NCBI GenBank assembly: GCA_963667535.2
Contig: CAXXDU010000002.1
Location: 62,001-126,000, forward strand
Origin: UBA5614 sp963667535
GTDB taxonomy: Bacteria; Cloacimonadota; Cloacimonadia; Cloacimonadales; Cloacimonadaceae
DNA: 64,000 bases
Reading direction: 5' to 3'
Shown one piece after another: positions 52,332 through 61,507 of this stretch. Numbering within the stretch: position 1 is the stretch's first letter; each line of letters begins with the position of its first letter. The position numbers and the translations under genes were made by a program. The notes under the pieces were generated by a model that was given only the letters and a program-made list of their open reading frames with translations, did not search any database and was not told where the DNA came from.

Positions 52332-52363
52332 AAAAAAGAAAGGCTGCTCATTGCTGAGCAGCC
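52332..52363 (-). terminator. Intrinsic terminator of zinc-ribbon gene
   Basis: On the minus strand GGCTGCTCA and TGAGCAGCC form a perfect 9-bp stem with a 4-base loop (52342-52363), followed by TTTCTTTTTTG. It lies 27 bases after the stop of 52391-52570. Confidence 0.85.
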
Positions 52364-52390
52364 TTATTGAAAGTGGTAAATGCAAACTAT

Positions 52391-52570
52391 TTAGTAGTCG
52401 CGTCTGCCATATCCTCTGTTTGAATTTCTTTGTTGCTTACGAGCTTTACGGCAGTCTGGGCAACGCATTGGTTCGTTTTGTAAACCTTTTTCTTGGTAGA
52501 AAGTCTGTTCGCCTTCTGTGAAAATAAATTCTTTGCTGCAATCTTTGCATACTAATGTTTTGTCGGCCAT
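52391..52570 (-). CDS. Zinc-ribbon mini-protein
   Basis: A 59-residue protein, MADKTLVCKDCSKEFIF at the start, with two CxxC pairs (C9/C12 and C37/C40 in MRCPDCRKARK) and a basic, Gly/Arg/Tyr-rich tail (NRGYGRRDY). The first part fits the probable zinc-binding ribbon found in small bacterial proteins (zf-trcl type). AAGGAG lies 7 bases before the ATG; a strong terminator follows. The basic tail may bind nucleic acid; that is inference. Confidence 0.82.
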   Translation of the reverse strand: MADKTLVCKDCSKEFIFTEGEQTFYQEKGLQNEPMRCPDCRKARKQQRNSNRGYGRRDY

Positions 52571-52772
52571 GATGGTCTCCTTGGTTTAATTTCGGGATTT
52601 AAGCACTCTGTCTTGGGCATCCCTAATTAAACGGGAACCGAGTCATGGAATGTTAAATCGCAATAAATCACTATTTCTCTGATAGTTATATTCTGTCAAT
52701 TTATTTCTTTGATAATGGCAATATATTTTTTATTGGCGAAGAAATTGTTGTATGCGCAAGCGACTTAAAGCG

Positions 52773-54059
52773 TTATGCTAAGAGGAAGTATCTGAGGTAA
52801 ATATAAATTGTGGAAATCACCAGCGAGATGAAAGTAATGATCACACTCGCCTTGATAAAAGTCCCAAATGATATCGGGTAACCACTTCTTTTGGAGATTC
52901 CTGCTGATATAATATTGGCACTGGCACCTATCAATGTGGCATTTCCACCCAGACAACTACCCAAAGCCAATGACCACCAGAGCGGGTCTATGGAAACGTT
53001 GCCAAAACTGCCCTGCATATCTTTGATCAGAGGTATCATCGTTGCAACAAAAGGAACGTTGTCTATTACAGCCGAGAGAATACCTGAAAACCAGATAATG
53101 GAAAGAGAAGTCACCTGCAAATCATTATGCGTTACCTTAAGAATGAATCTGGCGACTATACTCAGTACCCCTGTTTCTTTGAGACCACCGACAATCATAA
53201 ACAAGCCGATGAAGAAGAAGAGGGAAACCCAGTCTACATCTTTGGTCAGTATACTTTCAACTTCTTTGCGGTTGCTCATGATCAACATCACCAGAGCGGC
53301 AGTCATTGCGACGGTTGCTGAAGATAAACCGACAAATTCCTGCACAAAAAAACCTGCTAATAGCAATCCCATAACAATTCCGGCACGTTTGAGCAGACTC
53401 TTGTTTGTGATTAGATGGCTGTCATCAAACTCAAGCAGTCGGGCTTTGCGTTCGTTGGTTACAACCATTTTACCCTTGAACTTGAAATAGATGAATAGCA
53501 GGCTGGCAAGCACTACTATTGCAATTACCGGAGTCAGATGAAAGAAGAAATCTATAAAAGAAAGTTTTGTAGCACTACCAATCAGAATATTGGGGGGATC
53601 ACCTATCAACGTAGCTGTTCCACCAATATTGGAAGCCACTGCAGCGGATATTACAAAAGGAATCGGAGAAATATTGAGCTCGTTGCTGATTAAAATCGTT
53701 ACCGGTATAATAATCATTACAGTAGTGACGTTATCCAGAAATGCTGAAATTGTGGCTGTAACCAAAAACATCAATAACATAATCCGAAGCGGACTGCCTT
53801 TGGCTAATTTAGCTGTTTTAATGGCGATATACTGAAATACCCCCGTTTCCCTGAGTACCCCCATGATAATCATCATGCCAATCAGAAGAAATATTACGTT
53901 CCAGTCGATATATGACATTGCAACGTCCTGAGTCATAATCCCGCATAAAACTATCAGGAAGCCACCCAGCAGGGCAATGGTCATTTTGTTTATCCATTCT
54001 GTAATGATAATGATATACGTAGCTGCAAAAATCAGCAGTACAAGAATCATATTGAACAT
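52773..54059 (-). CDS. ArsB/NhaD-type ion transporter, paralogue 2
   Basis: A 428-residue membrane protein with the same two-half layout as the gene at 50935: SYIDWNVIFLLIGMMIIMG, FLDNVTTVMIIIPVTIL, GGTATLIGDPPNILIGSATKL and AVIDNVPFVATMIPLI with LGSCLGGNATLIGASANII. The start ATG overlaps the stop of the EIIA-CBS gene (TGATG), so it is translated with that regulator. Roughly half the residues match paralogue 1 by eye. Substrate unknown. Confidence 0.9.
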   Translation of the reverse strand: MFNMILVLLIFAATYIIIITEWINKMTIALLGGFLIVLCGIMTQDVAMSYIDWNVIFLLIGMMIIMGVLRETGVFQYIAIKTAKLAKGSPLRIMLLMFLVTATISAFLDNVTTVMIIIPVTILISNELNISPIPFVISAAVASNIGGTATLIGDPPNILIGSATKLSFIDFFFHLTPVIAIVVLASLLFIYFKFKGKMVVTNERKARLLEFDDSHLITNKSLLKRAGIVMGLLLAGFFVQEFVGLSSATVAMTAALVMLIMSNRKEVESILTKDVDWVSLFFFIGLFMIVGGLKETGVLSIVARFILKVTHNDLQVTSLSIIWFSGILSAVIDNVPFVATMIPLIKDMQGSFGNVSIDPLWWSLALGSCLGGNATLIGASANIISAGISKRSGYPISFGTFIKASVIITFISLVISTIYIYLRYFLLA

Positions 54060-54958
54060 CAGGCGCGAATCACCTTGCGGAATATATCCATAGCTGTTAC
54101 TATGCCTACCACTTTTTTGCCCTGAGTAATTGTGAAAAACCGTTTTTTTGCTTGAATCATCTGAAACACTGCTTCAATAATTGAAGCATCCGGATTAATA
54201 GATGGTTCTTCCTTTGTCATAATATCTTTGACTTTGACCTTCTCTTCTTGCTCAAAAAGGTGTTCAAAAGGTTCATAGGAACGCAAAAAATTAAGATTAT
54301 TCATCATCATCAGATAGTCAGGAACGCCAACCTTTAAAAATTGCAGGATACTTACTTCCCCGACAAAGCGACCTGTATTATCTACTACAGGAACGATAGT
54401 GATATTCGTCTCACTTAATAAATCCCCTAGTTGTTTTAACGTAGCATTTTCGTTAATTGTAACGGGTTCACTATTCATGATATCCTTAATAGTCAGGTCT
54501 TCTTTGACTATTATATTGGCATGTTTAAGGATTTGGAAGACATCATTGCCATCTTTTTCATGTAGTATCTGATTAAACATTTCCGTATTTTTGGATAACC
54601 TTACCAAGTCAGCTACAATATTTAGATACAACTTGGCAGAGCTATTGTCAGTGATAATCAGAACTATGAGTTTAATTGCTTGTCCATCGTCCATAATGGG
54701 TTTTCGTGGAATGCATATTCCGATCACAGTGTCATTAAAATCATCCATTCTGATGTGTGGAATTGCAAGACCGGTGGGATATACTGTGGTTGCCTCAGCT
54801 TCACGTTTCATTATAAGTTCATAAAGATTGGGACCACAGTCCGGAAGCTTATAAAACGAACAAATCTTTGACACAAGTTTCTTATATACTTCGTCTTTAG
54901 TCAGGTTTTGTTCTTCGAAATAAATTAGCTTGGAATCAAGTAAACTGATTAACTGCAT
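54059..54958 (-). CDS. PTS EIIA(Ntr)-like domain fused to two CBS domains
   Basis: A 299-residue cytoplasmic regulator. Residues 1-140 form a PTS EIIA type-2 fold: His68 in TGLAIPHIRMDD is at the phosphorylatable position. A pair of CBS domains follows (about 155-210: IKDIMNSEPVTINENATLKQL; about 240-299: VKDIMTKEEPSINPDAS), which usually bind adenine nucleotides. It is coupled to the downstream transporter, so it probably gates transport by phosphorylation and energy state. GAGG precedes the ATG. No other PTS gene is in the window. Confidence 0.88.
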   Translation of the reverse strand: MQLISLLDSKLIYFEEQNLTKDEVYKKLVSKICSFYKLPDCGPNLYELIMKREAEATTVYPTGLAIPHIRMDDFNDTVIGICIPRKPIMDDGQAIKLIVLIITDNSSAKLYLNIVADLVRLSKNTEMFNQILHEKDGNDVFQILKHANIIVKEDLTIKDIMNSEPVTINENATLKQLGDLLSETNITIVPVVDNTGRFVGEVSILQFLKVGVPDYLMMMNNLNFLRSYEPFEHLFEQEEKVKVKDIMTKEEPSINPDASIIEAVFQMIQAKKRFFTITQGKKVVGIVTAMDIFRKVIRA

Positions 54959-55046
54959 TGTTCACCTCACATAAAAAACACAACTATGTCAATTAAACTA
55001 TTTTCTCTGTGAAGTCAATAAAAAAATCCCGCTTTCCTTTTTTCGC

Positions 55047-55075
55047 TTGACGTAAGCAATATCTTTTCAATTAAT
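55047..55075 (+). promoter_or_regulatory. Candidate promoter of kamDE
   Basis: TTGACG at 55047-55052 and ATTAAT at 55070-55075 (17-base spacer), about 40 bases before the kamD start. Both boxes deviate from consensus. Confidence 0.35.
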
Positions 55076-55115
55076 GCATTTGAAATAGTCTATAAACACA
55101 TAGTTTTGGGGAGGT

Positions 55116-56678
55116 ATGTTGTTAAAATTAAACTTGAGTAATGAGCTGATAATCAGAGCCAGAAAAGCAGCCGGTGAAATAGTTTGTTCCTTTAATTGGC
55201 TGTTTGAAGATTATAGTTCTGTAACCATTGAAAGAACGATACTCAGGTTAATGGGCATTGATGGTGCCACAAAAGACGGCAAACCGCTACCCAACGTTAT
55301 AGTCGATGATTTAAAGGCAAGAAATGCTCTGGGCAAAGGTGCAGCCTGGTGGATAGCCAATGCATGCGTAGCTCAAAGCAAGACACCTCTTGAGGTTGCC
55401 ATGCTAATTGCGGAAGGCAACCTGGATTTAACAAAAGTACCCATCCAACCTCCTAACAAAATAGACAAAATTCTTGATAAATATGCCAATAATATGCTAT
55501 CTCATATCAGCAAACAAAAGGAATACCGTGAACAGCAATTCCGGTGTTTAGGACCCAGAAGAGTACCTGCAATGTACGTCATTGTCGCAACCGGCAATAT
55601 TTACGAAGATGTAACGCAGGCAAAAGCTGCCGCCCGTGAAGGTGCGGATATTATTGCCGTTATCCGTTCCACTGCCCAATCCCTTTTGGATTATGTACCA
55701 TACGGAGCAACAACTGTTGGTTTCGGGGGTACATATGCCACTCAGGAAAACTTCCGGATTATGCGCAAAGCTCTGGATGAAGTTAGTGAAGAAGAGGGAA
55801 GATATATCAGTCTGACCAATTACGCATCAGGACTCTGCATGCCTGAAATAGCTGCCATGGGAGCTATAGAGCGACTGGACCTGATGCTCAACGATGCAAT
55901 GTATGGTATTCTGTTTAGAGATATCAACCCCAGAAGAACTCTGCTAGACCAGTACTTTTCACGAATAATTAATGCTTATGCAGGTATCGAAATTCAGACC
56001 GGTGAAGATAATTATCTGACAACTTCTGATGCTGTGGAAAAGGCATATACAGTTACAGCTTCACAGCTTATTAACGAACAGTTTGCCCTGCTAAGCGGTG
56101 TTACAAAGGAGAAAATGGGACTTGGTCATGCCTTTGAGATTGACCCCGAAATGGAAAATGGTTTTCTTTATGAACTGGCACATGCACTGCTAACTAAAGA
56201 GCTATTTCCCGATTCCCCTGTAAAGTACATGCCTCCCACGAAGTTCGCTTCCGGTAATGTCTTTAAGACCCATTTGATGGATGCAATGTTCAATTTCATC
56301 GGTCAACTTACAGGCCAGGGTGTTCAACTCCTTGGCATGATGACGGAAGCTATTCATACCCCGCATCTGGCTGACAGGTCATTGGCTATAGAAAATGCTC
56401 ATTATGTCTTTAATACCATCAAAGATTTAGGCAATGAATTGAATCTCGACCCTGATGGCTTTATAAATCGAAGAGCTGATTCTGTCTTGGAGGAAGCTAC
56501 TCTCTTTTTGGAAAAGGTTGCGGCTGAGGGTCTTTTTAATGCTATGGCAAAGGGTGATTTTGCAGAAATAAAACGTCCTGAGCTTGGTGGTAAAGGCTTT
56601 GATGGTGTCTTCCTTAAAGAAGAAGACTATAGAAATCCCTTCCTTGAAAAGATGAAAGCGGAATTGATGGCAGATTGA
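55116..56678 (+). CDS. kamD: Lysine 5,6-aminomutase, alpha subunit
   Basis: A 520-residue B12- and PLP-dependent enzyme subunit that moves the terminal amino group of D-lysine or beta-lysine in lysine fermentation. Family signs: TIERTILRLMGIDGATKDGKPLPNVIVDDL near residues 48-65, LGKGAAWWIANACV near 71-84, YVPYGATTVGFGGTYATQENFRIMR and LPPTK-like PVKYMPPTKFASGNVFKTHLMDAMFN. GGGGAGG ends 1 base before the ATG, so TTG at 55119 is an alternative start. The beta subunit follows after 1 base. No kamA, kdd, kce or kal is in the window. Confidence 0.92.
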   Translation: MLLKLNLSNELIIRARKAAGEIVCSFNWLFEDYSSVTIERTILRLMGIDGATKDGKPLPNVIVDDLKARNALGKGAAWWIANACVAQSKTPLEVAMLIAEGNLDLTKVPIQPPNKIDKILDKYANNMLSHISKQKEYREQQFRCLGPRRVPAMYVIVATGNIYEDVTQAKAAAREGADIIAVIRSTAQSLLDYVPYGATTVGFGGTYATQENFRIMRKALDEVSEEEGRYISLTNYASGLCMPEIAAMGAIERLDLMLNDAMYGILFRDINPRRTLLDQYFSRIINAYAGIEIQTGEDNYLTTSDAVEKAYTVTASQLINEQFALLSGVTKEKMGLGHAFEIDPEMENGFLYELAHALLTKELFPDSPVKYMPPTKFASGNVFKTHLMDAMFNFIGQLTGQGVQLLGMMTEAIHTPHLADRSLAIENAHYVFNTIKDLGNELNLDPDGFINRRADSVLEEATLFLEKVAAEGLFNAMAKGDFAEIKRPELGGKGFDGVFLKEEDYRNPFLEKMKAELMAD

Positions 56679-56679
56679 T

Positions 56680-57426
56680 ATGAACAAAATGAAAGACACC
56701 TTTATCAAGCCCTATGGCGATACTCTTAACGATGGCAAAATGCAACTATCCTTTTCCCTGCCGGTTAGTCCTGACGAAAAAGGTAAGGAAGCTGCCCGTT
56801 TATTATTAAAAAAGATTGGTTTTGATGATATCGATATTTGCGGAACGCGAAATCTGACCGGGGGTTTCACCCATTTTATTGCTTACGCCAGCACAAATGC
56901 CAGCGTGGATTTTAGCAAAATAGTCGTGAAAACGGTTGAAACACCTGTAATGACCATGGAAGAAACCGATGAGTATATACAAAACAGAATTGGCAGACCT
57001 TTGACAGTTATTGGAGCTTGCATTGAAAGTGATGCTCACACTGTGGGCATTGACGCTATAATGAATATGAAAGGCTATAATCATCGTTTTGGTTTAGAAA
57101 GATATAGATTTTTTAATGCAATCAATCTTGGCGCACAAGTGCCATGTGAAGACTTACTGCACAGAGCCAGACTGGAAAAAGCCGATGCTATACTTGTTTC
57201 GCAAATTGTTACTCAAAAGAATATACATATTAAGAATCTGACGAGATTAATTGAAATGGCTGAATCTGAAGGATTGAGAGATAAAATGCTCTTTATCTGC
57301 GGAGGACCACGAATTAATCATGAACTGGCAATCGAACTTGGCTATGATGCCGGTTTTGGAGTCGGCAGTTATGCAACTGATGTTGCAAGCTACATTTCTA
57401 TTACTTTAGCTGAACAAAAACAATAA
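56680..57426 (+). CDS. kamE: Lysine 5,6-aminomutase, beta subunit
   Basis: A 248-residue subunit carrying cobalamin. The base-off B12 motif D-x-H-x-x-G is D118, H120, G123 in SDAHTVGIDAIMNMKG, and K131 stands 11 residues after H120, the place of the PLP-binding lysine of this family. A Rossmann B12-binding fold follows (ILVSQIVTQKN, MLFICGGPRINHELAIELGYDAGFG). It starts 1 base after kamD and its stop overlaps the next ATG by one base. Catalytic residues are intact, so it should be active. Confidence 0.94.
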   Translation: MNKMKDTFIKPYGDTLNDGKMQLSFSLPVSPDEKGKEAARLLLKKIGFDDIDICGTRNLTGGFTHFIAYASTNASVDFSKIVVKTVETPVMTMEETDEYIQNRIGRPLTVIGACIESDAHTVGIDAIMNMKGYNHRFGLERYRFFNAINLGAQVPCEDLLHRARLEKADAILVSQIVTQKNIHIKNLTRLIEMAESEGLRDKMLFICGGPRINHELAIELGYDAGFGVGSYATDVASYISITLAEQKQ

Positions 57427-58703
57427 TGCAGGATAACCCAATGGACTTAAAAGAAACTCTTCTTAATGTACTGAGTGAAGCAAAGAAACGTTTTCAACCA
57501 CACAATCTGCTCTATCCTCAGTTACTAAACTTTCCTATCAATAGATCAATCCACATATTTGCGCTGGGAAAAGCAGCTTTTCAAATGACTGAAGCAGTAT
57601 TAGAGTTTGCCAAGACTGATCCGTTTATCCGGATTGATGATGGTTTAATCATCACCAGATATGGCTATGCTAATGGGACACTACCCAGGATGACTGTGAT
57701 TGAATCAGGCCATCCCGTACCCGACGAAAACAGTATTAAAGCCGCCGATGCAGCAATTGAGTATCTGAAAAAAATGAATGAAAATGACATCCTACTGATT
57801 CTGTTGTCAGGTGGCGGATCTGCTCTGATGGAGAAACCTAACGATGGCTTGACTCTAGAAGACATTATTAGCAGAACTCAGGAACTGCTCAGGAACGGTT
57901 CAAATATTGAAGCAATCAACGATGAGCGCAAAAAACTCTCCGCAGTGAAGGGCGGTAAGATGTTTCAGTATATTAAACCAAAGATGCTCTATATCTTTGC
58001 TATGTCAGATGTTCCCGGCGATAAACTTAAATACATTGCTTCCAATCCGTTTTTACCTGATGCTGAAAAATCTGATGATTCCCTGGGAAGTAACTTTCAT
58101 CGATTTGATAGCCTTACTGCAAAAAGATTCAGACCCAATGAAAAAACCATCACATTTAAGATTATTGGCAATAACCGCACTTTTTGTGACACAATAAAGC
58201 AGGTTGCCCAGGATATCGTCCCTACTTTACAGTCAGACAGGATTCATATTGTTTCTACAGATATGATTGGACCGGCAGTTAAGGCTGGTGCTGAAGTTGC
58301 CTCCATGGCAACTTTCATTAATAAGCAAAGAGGTAAGGGATTTTCTGCATTTAGAACTCCCTGCCTGCTCATCTTCGGTGGCGAAACTTCCGTAGTTGTT
58401 ACCGGTACCGGGATTGGGGGCAGAAGTACAGAGCTGGCTTTATCTGCTGCTGAAGGTCTTTCAGTTTTAAAAGATTGTGCCATTATTACCTATGCGACAG
58501 ATGGTTGCGATGGAATATCTGATGCAGCCGGAGCCATTATCGATTGTAATACCAAAAAACTTCTTGAGGAAAAGGGCATTAGTGTTGAAGAATACCTTGC
58601 CAATAACGATAGTTACACTGCTTTGAAAGCAATTGATGCAATAATTCCCGGAGAACTCACAGGCATCAATGTAAACGATATCGTTATGCTATATGTGCAG
58701 TAG
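57426..58703 (+). CDS. Glycerate 2-kinase (MOFRL family)
   Basis: A 425-residue kinase phosphorylating D-glycerate at C2. Seen: IFALGKAAFQMTEAV, VIESGHPVPDENSIKAADAAIEYL, LLILLSGGGSALMEKP (about residues 117-132) and, in the C-terminal MOFRL domain, LIFGGETSVVVTGTGIGGRSTELALSAAEG and ATDGCDGISDAAGAIID. It is coupled to kamE (TAATG overlap); an internal ATG at 57441 with AGGAT upstream is an alternative. Its link to lysine degradation is unclear; it may feed 2-phosphoglycerate into glycolysis. Confidence 0.92.
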   Translation: MQDNPMDLKETLLNVLSEAKKRFQPHNLLYPQLLNFPINRSIHIFALGKAAFQMTEAVLEFAKTDPFIRIDDGLIITRYGYANGTLPRMTVIESGHPVPDENSIKAADAAIEYLKKMNENDILLILLSGGGSALMEKPNDGLTLEDIISRTQELLRNGSNIEAINDERKKLSAVKGGKMFQYIKPKMLYIFAMSDVPGDKLKYIASNPFLPDAEKSDDSLGSNFHRFDSLTAKRFRPNEKTITFKIIGNNRTFCDTIKQVAQDIVPTLQSDRIHIVSTDMIGPAVKAGAEVASMATFINKQRGKGFSAFRTPCLLIFGGETSVVVTGTGIGGRSTELALSAAEGLSVLKDCAIITYATDGCDGISDAAGAIIDCNTKKLLEEKGISVEEYLANNDSYTALKAIDAIIPGELTGINVNDIVMLYVQ

Positions 58704-58713
58704 AGATTCTATA

Positions 58714-61392
58714 TTATAAGGTTTTCTCTACATCTACCATTTCACTGTGCAAATCTGTGGTAATATTAAATCCATGCTTCTTAAAAACATTTATCATGCG
58801 TTGATTATCAGTCGTAGTTTGAGCTACCACCTTTTTTAATCTCCACCCCGCAGAGATATCCATGCAAAAGTCTGTCAGTAAGCTTCCAAGCTTTTTATTT
58901 TGCCAGGCTTCCGGCACCAACACAGCATATTCCACTGTTTCATGGTCAGGGTCTGCTACTATTCTTCCCACACCTATCAGTTGCTTTTGTCCTTTAATAA
59001 CAACCTCTGCCACAATAGCAATTTCCCTGCTGTAATCAATGAAGCAATACCTGATGGCAACTTCATGAGAATTCCAGAAAAAGAAATAACGGAACCGCTG
59101 GTATATTGTCTCACGTGAACAATTTCCCAGCATTTCGAGCCAGAGAGTTTCGTCCTCCGGTTTAATCGGGCGTAATGTAACCTCGGTACCATCATTTAAC
59201 TTAACATGTTTGACATATTCTTCCGGATAAGGACGTAAAGCCAGATGATGATACGGTTCTGCCTCGGGCAATTCCGGATTAATCACAACTCTGCCATCCA
59301 GAGCGATGATACCTTGGGGAGTTGCCAATAAAGGATTGATATCAAGCTCAATTATTTCCGGATAATCTGCTGCCAGATAGGACAATCTGATTAATACTTC
59401 CAGCAATTTATCAATATCAATGGGAGGCTTTCCCCGATATCCCTGGAGCAAAGGATAAATTTTGAGCTTTTCCAGCATGCGCCTGGCCAGCTTTTCGTTC
59501 AAAGGGGGCAATTCAAGGGTTCTGTCACGGAATAGCTCTGCATATATCCCGCCTGTTCCAATCATCAATACAGCTCCGAATACAGGGTCTTGCTTGATAC
59601 CAAGGATTAGCTCCACCCCATTCTCCATGTTTATCATGGGTTGCACAGTAACGCCTTCAATATCAGCGTCAGGTCTCAGAGTTGTAGCGTTTGTGACAAT
59701 CTGCTTAAATGCTTTGCCCACTGCTTCTGCATCTGCAAGATTGAGGACGACACCGCCAACATCAGTTTTATGTGTAATCTGGGGTGAGAGTATCTTTAGC
59801 ACAACGGGATATCCAATCTTTTCTGCAAGCATGATTGCTTCTTCAGAAGTGTGAGCTGATTGAGGTAATGTTGTTGGTATTCCGTAAGACTCAAGCAGAT
59901 ACTTAGATGTTGCTTCTGAGAGCGTCTTATTACCTTGCTTGATAATATCGTCAAATTTCTTCCGGAACGCTATCCTGTCCAATGAAAATTCAACAGGGAT
60001 ATCTTTGGGTGTTTCATAGAGAGCTCGCAGATTCTTACCATATTCCACCAGAGTCATAAAAGCGCCAATCGCTTGTTCAGGTGTATCATATGCCGGTATT
60101 CCTGCTTCTGAAAGAATGCTCTCGCCTTCTCTCATACTACCGCCGCCCACCCAGGCTGCCAATATCGGTTTTTGAGTATTTTCAGTCAGCTTACAAATCT
60201 CTTTTGCTGTTCCGCTGGGATTTGTCATAGCCTGCGGTGTAAGGATTACCAGGACTGCATCAACATTGGGGTCTTCCAGGACAAAAGAAACTGCCTTGGC
60301 GTAGCGTTTGGGTCTGGCATCTCCCAGTACATCAACAGGATTGGCATGCGACCAAAAGGGAGGCAGGTTTAGATTGAGCTGCTCCATGGTCGGCTCTGTC
60401 AACTTAGCTAATTCCCCGTTTAGCGCAATAAGGGCATCAGTTGCCATAACTCCGGGACCTCCGGCATTAGTGACAATGGCTAATCTGGGTCCTTCGGGAA
60501 CTTTCTTGCGTCCGATTAATTCAGCTACATCGAATATCTTACCGATATCGTATATGCGCACAATGCCTGCTCTTTGGAAAGCTGCATCATAAACATTGTC
60601 AGCAGCAGCCAGTGCTCCGGTGTGTGAAGCTGCCACTTCTGCTGATTCAGGAAAACGTCCTGCCTTATAGGCAATGATTGGTTTGGAACGGGCAAAAGCA
60701 CGGCTGGCAATCATGAATTGCCGCGCATCAGTAATGGACTCTATATAGAGGATGATTGATTTTGTTTCTTCATCTTCTCCCAGATAATCTATTAAATCGC
60801 CAAAATCAACGTCTAACGTATTGCCGATGGAAACCAGATATGAAAAGCCTATCTTTTGCTCAATAGCCCAGTCTAAAACAGAGGTACACAATGCTCCGGA
60901 CTGTGAGACAAAGGCAATGTTCCCCTTTTTGGGCATTCCATTACCAAAACTCACATTCAGTTTATTCGATGGGGAGATGTATCCCAGGCAATTGGGTCCC
61001 ATAATCCGCATTCCCGGAAAACGTTGCCGGATTTCTTCAACCTGTTTCTCCAGTTCCCTGCCCTTTTCACCGGCTTCTTTAAAGCCGGCTGAAACAATAA
61101 TTATGCCCAGTATCCCGGCTTCTCCGCTCTGCATCAGCAGGTTAGGCACCTCGACAGGATCAGAACATATTACAGCCAAATCGGGCCGGTTTGGTAGTGA
61201 ATTAACATCGGGATAGCATTGAATTCCCATTACTGCTTCCAGAGTCGGATTAACGGGATATACTACTCCGGTGAAGCCACCTGTAACCAGATTACTCAGA
61301 ATTCTGCCACCCACGCTCTGTGGATTGGAGCTAATTCCCAGTAGAGCAATTCGTTTCGGTTTAAAGATATTATCCAGATTGTGAACGTTCAC
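58714..61392 (-). CDS. ADP-forming acyl-CoA synthetase-like protein with C-terminal GNAT domain
   Basis: About 892 residues starting with GTG at 61392, where GAGG lies 6 bases upstream; the TTG at 61446 lies inside a terminator. A CoA-binding domain (about 8-130, IALLGISSNPQSVGG), a succinyl-CoA-ligase-like domain with AASHTGALAAADNVY (the phospho-His region, His present), an ATP-grasp domain (about 480-700, YPVVLKILSPQITHKTDVGGVV) and a GNAT domain (about 735-892). This order occurs in ADP-forming acetyl-CoA synthetases and in Pat-type protein acetyltransferases; the intact His favours the former or a bifunctional protein. It is convergent with the glycerate kinase gene. Confidence 0.9.
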   Translation of the reverse strand: MNVHNLDNIFKPKRIALLGISSNPQSVGGRILSNLVTGGFTGVVYPVNPTLEAVMGIQCYPDVNSLPNRPDLAVICSDPVEVPNLLMQSGEAGILGIIIVSAGFKEAGEKGRELEKQVEEIRQRFPGMRIMGPNCLGYISPSNKLNVSFGNGMPKKGNIAFVSQSGALCTSVLDWAIEQKIGFSYLVSIGNTLDVDFGDLIDYLGEDEETKSIILYIESITDARQFMIASRAFARSKPIIAYKAGRFPESAEVAASHTGALAAADNVYDAAFQRAGIVRIYDIGKIFDVAELIGRKKVPEGPRLAIVTNAGGPGVMATDALIALNGELAKLTEPTMEQLNLNLPPFWSHANPVDVLGDARPKRYAKAVSFVLEDPNVDAVLVILTPQAMTNPSGTAKEICKLTENTQKPILAAWVGGGSMREGESILSEAGIPAYDTPEQAIGAFMTLVEYGKNLRALYETPKDIPVEFSLDRIAFRKKFDDIIKQGNKTLSEATSKYLLESYGIPTTLPQSAHTSEEAIMLAEKIGYPVVLKILSPQITHKTDVGGVVLNLADAEAVGKAFKQIVTNATTLRPDADIEGVTVQPMINMENGVELILGIKQDPVFGAVLMIGTGGIYAELFRDRTLELPPLNEKLARRMLEKLKIYPLLQGYRGKPPIDIDKLLEVLIRLSYLAADYPEIIELDINPLLATPQGIIALDGRVVINPELPEAEPYHHLALRPYPEEYVKHVKLNDGTEVTLRPIKPEDETLWLEMLGNCSRETIYQRFRYFFFWNSHEVAIRYCFIDYSREIAIVAEVVIKGQKQLIGVGRIVADPDHETVEYAVLVPEAWQNKKLGSLLTDFCMDISAGWRLKKVVAQTTTDNQRMINVFKKHGFNITTDLHSEMVDVEKTL

Positions 61393-61444
61393 GCCTAACC
61401 TCTTCTGTTTTTTCCACAAAGATTCGTTCCTCTTTGTACTCGTC

Positions 61445-61483
61445 AAGAAAAAACCGACCCCAATTTTTTAAGATTGAAGTCGG
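61445..61483 (-). terminator. Intrinsic terminator of the htrA transcript
   Basis: On the minus strand an 11-bp stem (two G-U pairs) at 61454-61483 closes on an 8-base loop and is followed by TTTTTTCTTG. It lies 25 bases after the htrA stop. Confidence 0.85.
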
Positions 61484-61507
61484 CTATCAATGCTAGTCAG
61501 CGATAAT

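Noticed and set aside
50935..54059. Plus-strand frames up to 199 codons opposite the transporter genes
   Set aside because: They are antisense readings of membrane helices, without start signals.
61393..61446. N-terminal extension of the acyl-CoA synthetase from TTG at 61446
   Set aside because: It overlaps the htrA terminator, and GTG at 61392 has a well-placed GAGG.
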